Below, in pieces: positions 23,401 through 35,400 of a stretch of 64,000 nt of DNA; within the stretch, counting starts at the first letter, position 1; every line of letters begins with the position of its first letter. Source of the stretch: Holothuria scabra (lineage: Eukaryota; Echinodermata; Holothuroidea; Aspidochirotida; Holothuriidae); assembly GCA_037179385.1 (NCBI GenBank), contig CM074195.1, forward strand, positions 28,600,222-28,664,221. The letters run 5' to 3'. Under the pieces are notes generated by a model that saw only the letters and a list, made by a program, of their open reading frames with translations, was not told the DNA's origin and made no database searches. Position numbers and translations under genes: made by a program.

Positions 23401-26400
23401 TGCAATATGTCTTGCATGAATGTTGTCATTATAAACAAAAAGGTCACATGATTACATGGGCTTCACATGGAAATGTGCCTGCCTATGTTTCTTTACTGAA
23501 TTTTAAAGGGAGTATGCAGTCATCCTAGCTTGAATCAGGTAGTAGACTATATCCTTTTTTTTTAATAGTTCCTGAAAATCATGTGACAATATTTTCTTTT
23601 CCAGCTGTAAAACTTTCCAGGGGTATTTCTTTTTGGTTTGACTTAAATATACGCAATATTAAAGTCCTCAAACATCATGAAAGATACTTTAAAGCGAAAT
23701 AAGAAGAAAAATGTGAGAATTAGCTGTTGTTTCAAAAGAATTTTGGAGCCACTGATTTTGCCTTACACAATGAGGTGGCTTTATTTACCCTTTAAAGGAA
23801 GTGCAAACATTAAATACCCATGAAATGCTCCACCCTAAATAGACAAACTTTGTGTTTGGCTTATTCTCACTAAGGACTTTCTGGCAGACCTGTAGAACTG
23901 TTTTCCCCAATTAAATATGCTAAGAGAATTTTTAGCAGTTTTATTCTAAAAGGATGAGGTGTTTTTATTACTTTTTTTTTCAACAAAACATGACCTGTAT
24001 TGAGACCAGGCCAAGGCTATTGTCTCCAACAAGGTTTCGTTGTGAGCAACACTATCCTGTGTTTGGAATCGGCTTCTCTGTCTGATTCACTTCCAGGCCA
24101 TTTTTATGCTTAAATTGCTCAAAATGACCTTAATCCTGTGAAAGGAAGAGACAGACCCTCAATCTTGATTAATGCTGTGATTTCAATTTCCTTCATTACA
24201 ATCCCAATCTAAAGCTTGTTTAGAGAGGAGACCAAATTTGCTAGTTACCGCTCAGATTACAGAACCATCTTACGGCAGGAAGTGGCAGTTTTGTCGGAAT
24301 TTTGCAGCTTTATCTCTAGCTTCTTTAACCATGTTTCCTTCCCCTCTGTGAAAAAGGTTTTACAGTGTTACTTTTTTTTATTCTTTTCTAAAAGAAGACA
24401 AAGACAATATTGGTTTGGACTTTTGGTTCCTGGCCAACAATTTAAAATTATGAGTCATCAAAGGTGGGGGGGTTAATGGATTCAAGCAGAGTGTTAACTT
24501 TGATCCCATCATTAAACAGTTTTGAGAGCTTGCATAGACAAGTTAAACAGTTATTGGCTTGGAAACAGTGCCATATGAGAAGCACATTTGTATGTACATG
24601 GATTTTAGATAACTTGATTTTATGCCCAGATGTTACATCTATAAGCCTTTCCTGGCAAATTAGATCGAGATAAGACGGTTAAAAAAATGATTTTGATAGA
24701 TGTTATCTTTATATTCGTGAAGGCAGAAATGTGATAAATTGCAGTGCCATATGTAGCAAACATTATACCTCATAATGTTGATGTGGCATGACTTTAGAAA
24801 TGCCCATCAAAAATTTTTGCAAAGGGTCCTGCTCTTGCACTCCTTAGGAAGGAAAAAAGAATTGATGGATGCTGGCATTTAACCCTTATCACTACGGAAG
24901 GGGGTCCATCCATATGTATAGTATTACATGTAAACATTAGGTATGTACTGTTTCCGGGAAATGCTAAATTTATGTATGGATGCCATCATATTTGTACTCG
25001 CTATGCCCCAAGAGGATGCATGTGTGTTAAGTATCTCCTCTTCAGTCCTATTTCATGTCCAAAACATGATTATACACAACATAGATTTATAATTAGCTAG
25101 GCCAGAAAGCAGCTGATTACTATGGTTTTGCAGTGAAACCATGCATATAAAGTCATGGTTAAATTATGGTTTCACAGCAAAACCATACATGGCAAAAGAA
25201 TTGCAGGAATTATGTTGGCTTTAAGGTTAGGTTATTTGGGATTTTAGGTCTCAATTCTAAACCATCCTGTTTAATGGATCACATAGCCTTTCTTCAGGTA
25301 TGAGGCCCTGGATTGTTGTCCACACTTCATTGCTGTATATGTGGAGCATCACACACAACAACAGTACTGAAGTCTCCATTTTTAAATTTTTTGGTATGAC
25401 CTGGGACTTGGTATCAAACAGGGCTGAAAAAAATGTAAATTTTCCTGCAAGCAAATAAAAATTTCCCAAAGACCTCACATACAAAAGTAGTCAAATTTCC
25501 CTCCAAATACCAAAATTTCCCTGCAATGAGCTTCCCAAATTGCTGGTTTTTTCCAGCCATGGTATCAAATCAGATCCTTTAGAATAAGAGTTGAATGCTC
25601 TAGACCACACACTCAGTTGTGTTGATTTTAAAGGAAAAATGCAGTTATCCCATTTTGCATTAGCCTTAGTTTACAATGCTACTTCAAGCACGGCTCTTGA
25701 AAATCACATGGCAACATTTTTCTCAATTTATGAGACTTAAGATGTTGTTTCAAAGTCAGACTGGGATGAGTTTTTTGCTCCTTGGTTTAAATGAAAAGGC
25801 AAACAAAACTCACATAAAACTTTGAAAAGAAACACTCTAGTGTTGTCAAGATGACTTATCTCTTTTTAAAAATATAGAAATATTTTCCTAGTTTTAAAAA
25901 TTTTGCTGCATTATTTATTTGTTATTGGGAGCTCATAGCCATGGCATAGCTACCAGTTCATTTATGGGGTTGCCAGGCTCATGAATGAGGGGGCTACAAC
26001 AAGTTATTTTGAAAAATCAATGTGTTTATAGTCTTCATGAATGGGTGGAAGTCTATGAACTTTTGAAGGGGTCTGGGATACATTCCCACCCCAACCCTAA
26101 GATTATGCCCCTGGTCATTGATGAACATGGCAAAGAGTTAGGCTTGCAAATTCTAATTCTTGAGAACCATTTTTGGACGAAACTTTTACCAAACCATCAA
26201 TACGTGAAATCCTCATTTAAAATATGTCCTGTATGCCTACAGCTCTTACTTGAAAAATGTAGAATTTAGTCAAAGTCGTAAAGGCCTTTCTGGGTACATG
26301 AAAATGGAACAAACAAAGGATGTTATACATTATTTTAATTACTTGGTTGTGGAATTATTGGGTTGAAGTCCTATCAATACAGGCCTGTGAGGAGTGCCAT

Positions 26401-29400
26401 TTTTTGCACACCTAGATGAAGATGAGTAACTCATATTAATCTTTAGTAAACAGCGCACCTTTGACCCTACTTAATTTGGGGGGGGGGAGTGTCATTTCAT
26501 AGCACTCCTGGAAAATTCAAAGCTCAAGGTCTGTCAAAGTTAGGAAGTCAGGACAACATAGGACAAATTAAATAATCTGTAGCCATGCATAGTACGATAT
26601 AGGTAAGTACCATGTCAAAATAGCCGAGCTGCAGCTCCCTCATGCAGCCAAGCGGTATCAGTTGCAGCCATGCTTTGTTTACATACATTACAACATTACA
26701 ATAGAAAACCACCGTGCTATTGTTATGTGTCTACAAACAAAGCATGGCTGAGGCAGCTGCAGCCTAGTTGAGGCAGCTGAACCCTAGTTGAGGTGGATGT
26801 AGCCTAGATAGTTTTGACATGGTACATTTACTAGTCAAGTGCATCTTGAATTCATGATTCCAGGTACTTTCCATCGCTGTGTACCATTGCGGTACTGTTT
26901 TTGAAGGGCCTGGTTACTACTGCAAGACAACATGGTTGCCAACCACAAACATGAAATACTCCCTGCCCTGCCAAAGTGTCTGAGGTGCAAAAGAAATTAT
27001 TATAACTACAGGTTTAGACTTTTTTAAACTGTTGGTTCCCTCATTACAAATTGCCTTCATTATCTTGTCAGGTGCCTTGATATGGTGATCAGAAGTTTGA
27101 ATCTTTTCCAATCTGCCCTCCCATCCAAGTTTACCAACAATTGCATGTCTTGGTATATGGAGAGGATGGCATATCGAAATTCCTTTTTGCCTGGAGTCAT
27201 TAAACGTTTATAATGACATTAATTAAGGAAACTGAAAATATGAAATAAAATTCCATATGGTTCACAAAAACATTGGATTAATGGATGCATAGCCATAAAT
27301 AAACAGTGATTGCTTCCTGCACATGGACCGTAAATATTGGTAACCAACTTTTGATAGCAAATTTTGTCAAGCCATGGCGGCATTTGTGTCCGACTTGTCG
27401 ACGGCATATGTTAACTTTGAGAGAGTCTGGTGGACCCGTTTGGTCTCGGATAAAAGCGTTAGGTTAATAGTGCGGAAGATCTAATGAGGCTAACAAAGCT
27501 GCAGAGGACAAGGAATTACCACAGATAAAAGTCATTTTTGAAAGTTTACAGCCTGTTATCTGATTATTTGTGGATTGAGATGGTTAGAGGAATGGATATA
27601 TGAGAAGGAGATTGAGAATGTAAAAATTTCTTGATTCAGAAGGATCTTAGAAATGATGAAATCATCAGCACCTTAAAATCTTTGTCATGAAACTTTTTAA
27701 AATATTAGGAACATTGTTTGCCTTAAAGTTGGATAAATTATGTGTAGTATCGCAGATTGAAGGTATTGTACCTGCAAAAAAATTCAGGTGGCAAAAAAAT
27801 TGATTCATTTTACAAAATTAGCATATTCCTTATCATGAAGGAGGCAAATTGCATCTTTCCCTTCCCCTCCCATATTAGTTGCCTATTTATTAACAGTAAG
27901 TCGTTAGAAAATTTTCTCCTGTTGAATGAAAAAAAAAGTCTTTTTGGTTTTTCAAATAGGTTGTCTTGTCACAAAAAAACACAGTATCTATACTGTTTCA
28001 TTTGGAACATCTGGCAGTGAGATAATGGAGTACAGTTCTCATTCTAATCTAGTAAAGATTGCCTTTTGAGGCTGGTTGAGGGGAGGTTGTACAAGAAACA
28101 AGAACATGAGAAACAACAATGTTAGTGTGTAGAATTTTCGCTCTACTGGAAACTTATAAATAAGTTTATTCTAAAATATCCCCCCTCCCTGAAAAAAGCC
28201 TGTCTCACCCGCTTTCAAGTTACCTTTTCTTGCCATCGACCTGAATGGGATGATGTTTTCACAACACATATTTTAATGCTAGGAAAATTGTAATTTTGGT
28301 ATATTCTGCTAGAAATGACATTGCTTCTTTGGAAAATATTAGTGTCATACATTAAAAATCTGCAAAAGAAAAAGTAATTACAAAGATATTGTCTTGAGGA
28401 AAGGAATGGCTGAAACCTGGGGCAGTCCACTTTTTTGTAACTTTTTTGTAAATAGTGATTTATCTTAGAAGTAGTGCAACTCATATGGTTCCAATATTGA
28501 GTCATTTAACTTAAGAAGGGGATCAAAATATCTGTTTGGGAAAGACATTTTTTTGTTGCACTTCCACATACCTTTAAAATTGTTCCTAGAATTCCAATAG
28601 ACAGGAAGGAATATGCATGTCCATCTTAAACTTATCATATTGCTCACGGATATTGTGAACCTAAAACTTGTCATGAGAATTAAACAAGGAACATTTAGAA
28701 AGCCGCACTTTCTGTTCAAAAGTTTCCTTGTTGAGTGTACACACATGTACATGCAATCATTAGTACTTTTTCCTGACCTGGCCAAACTCCCTTGCTCATG
28801 GATACACAGCTAGGATCTGGTGTTATGTATCATCCAATATTTCAATTCATTATTACATTATAGCAGATACATGTTTTGAAATGAGCATACTGCATACAGG
28901 GCTTGGCCATTATGCATTTTATGAAGTGTAAGAATGGGAGGGCATGTCTAATCATATGCACAGTTGAAAAATAAATAAATTTTTGTAGTTAACTTTGATT
29001 GATTAATGGCTGCTTTGAAATATCAATGTTTTAAACCAAAGTTTCTAATACTAGTTTATGAAAAAATATGAGGAACCTTATCAGCCAACAGAGATGTATA
29101 TATTGTTCAGTGTACGGAACGAGTCTAACTGGGCACAAGTATTTTTTCCCATAATTTCTGCACCTCATAAGAGAATTTTTGCCTTAATTTCCTCAATACT
29201 TTCCCTAAATTTCAAGACTGTCCTGTCTCCATTGTGCCTATTCCCTCCACTAAACCCTTTTCAGACCCTATGTCATTGTGCATAGTGCTCAGTATGATAA
29301 GAAGTAGGGAAAACAAACCGCTGAGCCACAACTGGGAGAATGGCTGTGGTCAACCAGACTTACACCAATTGGTTAGAACTAGGTCATAAAGCTCACCAAT

Positions 29401-32400
29401 CCTAACCTAACATCAGACCCCTATGTTATCTGTTCTGCTCTACACTTATGCCACCTATGCCCTTTCTAGAAAAGTAGTTTTTTGGAAAGCATCTGTTTAA
29501 AATGTTGTATCTATTCATACAACATACTCTTTGAGATGAGAGCTTCTAATGAAGTCACCCTCTAATTTTAACTAGTATCCAGCCAACTCTCCATGCCATT
29601 TTCCTCTCCTGTGTCCTCCTTTCATTTCCTTTCCTCGTACCCCTTCCTCATGTTGTTATTTTTGTTTACATGGTTTAATAAGGCAGTATTTTTTTTTCTT
29701 TCTAAAAACATGTTAGGAAATACATGTAAAAGAATGAAAGCACCCACAAATTGTCAATTCTATAAGATAGTTTGATAGTTTGAAATGATTGCCTTTTCAG
29801 CTCCCATATGTTTATTGCTCCCACATTCACTCACCCCTGCCTTCCACTCTTTCCCCTGCCTTCCACCCTCCCCCTGCCTTCCACCCTCCCCCTAATGGTT
29901 TTGTCACTTCTGACTATAATATGGTTTCAATTGACCATATAGTACCCCATGGTGTGTATTTCAGTCTTTATCAAGCCTTCAAGACAAAGCCAATGCTTTG
30001 TTGAACTATTTATGACCAAATATGGTATGCAAATAGTAAAAATGGAAAATAATTCTCTTGTGGTATTAAAAGGATGACTTTGCTCTTTAATTATCCTCTT
30101 AACTCTTGAAACTGTACCCTTATCACCCTCTTGGCCTCATCATGCATCCTTGCTATGACATGAACATATAGTATAAGTAGGTATCATTCTGACTTCTAAC
30201 TGACAGTTGTCACATCCAACATCATATTTGACACAGATTTATATCTGGAGCAGGCTGCAGCTTCAACCGCTCATCCATCGGAATGCAGGCAGCATCCTCA
30301 CATTTTTTTCTGCATTCTTCTTTTTTAATTGAACTTTTTAATGATTCATATTTCAATTTAAGTACCCACAAGATTTACCAAGGGCTCAAAGCGCCATTAC
30401 GACCTCAATTTCATTTTGATTTTTGCCAAACATTTTGATAGAAAACAAAAGCCATTTCCCTTAATAACTGTAGACAATTGCTACTCATCAGTCCATTGCT
30501 GATACAAATTAATTTTTACTCATCTTAATAAGCCACTCCGCCAGCCATTCTCATCTTGGTAATAATATCAAATTTCCTCTCCTCATCTCCATGGGAATCA
30601 GGTCTTTAAGGCATCTTGCCTTTTTTGACGAGAGGAAGAAATTTGAAGAATTTGTCATAGCCCAGCTGACTCACTGGAGCAAACTACTCTCTACAGCCAA
30701 TTTGACTTGGTTGTTTCTTAAATGAACTGCAAATTTGCCCAAGCGACCCGGCTTGAAAATATTTGAACTATCTCTGGCATTGCAATATGAGGGAAAAACT
30801 AGGGAGGTAGATATTTTGGGTCGGTATAATGGCATTTTTGGCCTTTTAGGAAAATTGGATTAAAAAGCCCCCGGCAGGATTTGTTTTTTCCTTATTTGTG
30901 CAAATTAGGCGACGGTTAAAAAGGTGCGAAAGTATTATGAGGGCTGTTTGGGTGAGATTAAGAGCTGTGTTAGCGGAAATTGAAATTTCTAAAAGAAGAA
31001 GGAAAGTTGTGCATGGTATGGAAGCATGGAGTTTTTCCCGAGGGGCAGTAAAGAGGGTGGAAGAAGGCTGCCGTACATTTTATGAGATCTTAATAACTGG
31101 CTTGGAGGAACATGAGAGAAAGAAAAAGTAGTAATATTTGAAAATTGAACAGACATTCTTGAGAAACATATCCCTATTTGTTTATGTCCTTGGAAAAATG
31201 ATTTTATTATACAGGGAGAAACATGGGAAGGGGATAATTACTTTTCACTTCTTCTCAGAAAACCACAAATGAAAAATGATACTTAGTATTGGAGTGTGAT
31301 ATTTGGATGTCATTTCCCTGGGATGTGGGAGAAAGTATTAAGAAGGAAGAGTTATTGGTGAAAGCCTTAAAGGTAATCTTGGGGGGGGGGGAGGATTTTT
31401 TGCAGTGAGGGAAAGAGATTGATGGTTGGAACTGAATCCAAACAGTTTTATTTGCATACTGCAGTATATCGTAATATTTACGATATGAACCTTAAAAAAA
31501 AGTTACATCGGTGTGCTTACTCAGTATTTCCATGTTTTTCTCCTGAAATGTGTACTATTGCTCGTTATATAAAAATATGCTTCATACTGCAGTGTTGGGT
31601 AAAAAAAGTTGTAGTTTCAGGCAAATTTTTCTAAAATAATATGATCTGATATCTGATATACAATGCTGAAGAGTGTGGTTTCATCATTGGCATGCCTGTA
31701 TATGTTTAGCCTTTCAATGATTGAGTTGTCAGCTTAGTACATTCTATGTAAAAAAAATAGGTTGCAGAAATTGCCCTTTGGTTTATGTATTGACCTCATT
31801 GTACCTCGTTTAACACTCACCTCTCTACAGTTTTGCAGACTATTACAACTACATCAGAATGTCCACTTAAACATTTCTAAAACTAAAACCTGGCAAAGTA
31901 GTGTGAATCTTACCTGGCTTCTTCCCACAAGTCCCATCCTAGTTCATTGATTTTGCTGATTCTTGCCTCCTTTTTGTAATACTGGTTCTTAGACTTGTTT
32001 TGTTCCATTTTATTTCATCTGAGTTCATGACTGCAGTTAGTGTAAGTCTCTTACATATGTGAATGTAATTTTTGATGAAGTAGAATGTTATGTTGATCGG
32101 TAATCAGGTAAATTATATAAAATGCAGGTATAACTTTGTCTGCAGTCATGTAGTCTTGTCTTTTTCTTTCTGTCTCTGTCTGTCTGTCTGTCTGTCTTTC
32201 TGTCCATCTGTATTTCTGTTGATGTAAGTTTTAAAGATGCTTGTCAGTTCACGATCATGAAAACTTGGCACAGTGATTTGTGGTACGCACTATGTCGTAC
32301 AAGATAGGAATTACTGTAGAGTGAACATAAACTTGGCCGACTTATACTCCATTTGATTGTGTGTTTGCTGGATGTCAAGGGATAATGAATGTTTGTCCAA

Positions 32401-35400
32401 ATATTGAATCATATTTCTTATAAGGACCTTCAAATTTTCTGAAATATTGTAAACCTTTCCAAAGGGGGGAGGGGACATTTCTTCAAGTACATCCCACCCC
32501 AGGATATTTGTCTGAAACAACATTCATCCCTTCCCCCCTTCCAAGTTATCTAAGCTTAAGTTTTATTATTGCAACAAAGTATCCAGAAGTACAGGGAAGA
32601 CATTAATTCATGTCACTGAGGAAAAAAAAGAAGAGAAAAGGGAAACGAATAAAATGGTTAAAAAATATTTTCATGAAAATACTTCTGCATAATGGAAGGT
32701 GTGATCTATTGCAAATTCTTCAACCCTGTTTTGTGAGGTCACTGGGGCATATAGCAGGAGAGTACAGCCTATGTTTCCCTGGAGTGTACCCTTTTCTTCT
32801 TCCTGTTTGTGATTAACTTTGTTCTTGATTGGTTGCTAGGCAATGGTTCCCAAAGATGTACATTTTTGCCTCCCTTTGGTCTTATTCAGTTTTGAATTTC
32901 AGCATCCTATCAGTTGAAGCCATTAATTTTTGTTCGATGCAAACAAAATGCCAACTTTTAGTTATGCTTGTTTTCAAATCATTTCATGAGGATATCAGAT
33001 ATCATATTAAGAGAATTCAGTTCCCTTTATGAGAAACATGTCCTAGAGGGAAATTTGAGCAGTCTTCCCAAACGAACTCTGAAATAACAGCTGTATCTAA
33101 CAAATATCTTCATAGTTTCTCTGTGAGGTGTCTTTCATTACATTGTAGGACTTAAAATGTTGTACATCCATTGTAAAGGAATGAGTGGTACCCTCATACA
33201 TTCCAAAATTCATTGAGAGAAATTTTGTCGGATGATTCAAAAAAGCAATTTGTAAAATAGGGAAGACACATCCCCAAATGGGGTCGACTGGATTTCCCTT
33301 CAAGCAGAATTGTCAAAGAGCAACACTTAGCATTGGTTACATTTTGGGTGATGATATGTTACAAGGATCCCTTATATCTCTTGTTCAACGACAACTGCTG
33401 TAGAGATGTAAGTTGATGGTATCTCTACGAAATGTAGACACTAGTAAAAATGTCAGTGTTGCTTAATGCTGAACTTAACAGGCCACAACACATGGACTGT
33501 TTGTAGATGGAACTTTGAGATGAGGTATGCCATCTCGACATTTGGGTATGTCATAATACTTTCTGCAGGGCCTTGTCACAAATCTCTTTTTTCCATCAAA
33601 ACATGAATGCAGGTAATCATGAAAAATTTCATAATCTGTCAACACACGTTCTGATTTAATACTACAGGGTTCAAAAGTCTAAACAATGTAACCATTGAGG
33701 TCGCTAGCATTTTCAGGGAAGAATCTCTCTGTATGCCAGTCGACTTTTTTTTTTAAAACATAGCAACCTCATCTGAAGCATTTTAAATACTTAGAAGTGT
33801 CATAGTGTGTCCAGCTGGACAAGGAGTGTAGAATATGAAGTGTGTTTGTCTCCTGTATTGTCAGTGGTATGCACGTGATATATGGTGGTAAGGTTAATTT
33901 TGAAAAGCTGCAGACTTGTGCTTAGATCTTCGGAGAGTTTACCATAACTTCACGGGAGTAAGAGACCTTCCATAATTTATGTGGGGCAGAGTTTGTTATT
34001 ATATTGTTTACATCTCTGACAAACTCATGTGGTGTGACATGATAGATCGGAGACATAGATTTTATAACAAAACTTGAGATTTTTGCTATAATTGGGCCAA
34101 AAGTCAATCTGTGTAACATCATATGCCCCTAACAAAAATTATTGTAAATGCCACAATTTAATGCCAGGAAGTGCAATTCATAAATTCTTTGATCTTCCTT
34201 CTTTTTTTTTTCTTTTTTTTTTTTACAGCTTTTTTTTATTTAATGATTCGTGATGTTGGTTGTGAGTTCACTTCATAGTGTAAAAACTTGTTTGCAAATT
34301 TTTCTTCAAAATTCTAGTTTAAAGGGAAGCCAGGATTTGCTGTCATAGGAATTCTAAATAAAATTAAAAATAAAACACCTGAGTGAACAGACTTTTGAGT
34401 GTAAAAACTTTCATTGGAGTGAGGCATTGTCAAAGGCTTAAGGATAGCTAGCTGTTCATTGACAATTTTTGAAAAGTCAAGGATGGGTAGACGGTATTTG
34501 TTAGGACTACAGCGTGAGGCTGTTTTAAAGCAAATATATGCTCAAAGTGTACCTAAGCAAAACTATGCATGGGGAAAGGGGGTGATCCTGGGGGAGGGGG
34601 ACAATGAAAGTATGCTACCTCATAGAAAAGATCAAGATCAAGTCGGTGATAAGGTCTGGCTAAAAACCTTTCCAGTTGTACAAATGTTTTACTTCAGAGT
34701 TTGATATTTGTGTATATTTTAGTAGTATTGTGTGTTAATAAGGTTTCTTGGAATGGGGGACCAGCTACTTGACTTCCCACCAGAATTCCAGATTGAAGTA
34801 AAATTTGGGGCCAAGCCCCCCAACACCGTAATTAAGTCTCATTTCTTCTCTCCTCTATTACTTATAGAGCAACTAACCCATGAAAACCTGAAGGCTTATG
34901 CAAAGAGACCAGTTGATGCATTCAGAGCCAGACTGGAACAGGAAATCCGCGCTAACCCTCCAAAGTCAGATGGGAGAGGGCTTCATGACGAACTTCAACC
35001 GAAGTTCATGCACATGAAGCTGGAAAAGAGGACATCAAGTGGGAAGAGAAAGCTAGGTCTGCACAATGGCTCGCAGACATTTGTTAAAAAGATGAATTTA
35101 CATGTGAAAGGAGATAAAGATTTACATGATGGTATGTCAAAAAAATTTTTCTTCCTTATTAGTTTGGGATTAAGAAATCTCCAAACCTCTCACTCTAAAA
35201 AACCTTTGACACTGAGATACTCTTTCATCAGTTAGAAGAAAAATGTTGGTGAATGTCTTTATTTCTTGCCTCCAACTTACATGCCAAAACTGACTGCAAC
35301 AACGATCTGGCAAAAACTTATAGCACAGTGGGATTTCCTGTTTATAGAGGGCACTTGCAGCCAATAAAAAGCAGTATGGAATATCAAAGTTTCTCATGAA

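Larger units (their letters stand above)
20419..34867 (+). other. CASZ1: CASZ1 intron 1 (14.4 kb)
   Basis: Donor GTAAGC, acceptor CTTATAG, phase 1. The largest intron. It holds family B MITEs (20969-21190, 23507-23763, 25632-25786), a repeat D copy (21930-22125), a small hAT-like element (25419-25561), a hairpin (25122-25186), a TA-flanked foldback (26610-26822), a headless SINE (29262-29412) and simple repeats. Repeat-poor stretches such as 30230-30780 could be regulatory. No coding exon with family similarity was found inside it. Confidence 0.85.

Noticed and set aside
34732..35235. A 167-codon continuous reading frame around exon 2
   Set aside because: Only 34868-35131 is exon: the flanks lie beyond good splice sites, and only the spliced form joins exons 1 and 3 in phase.
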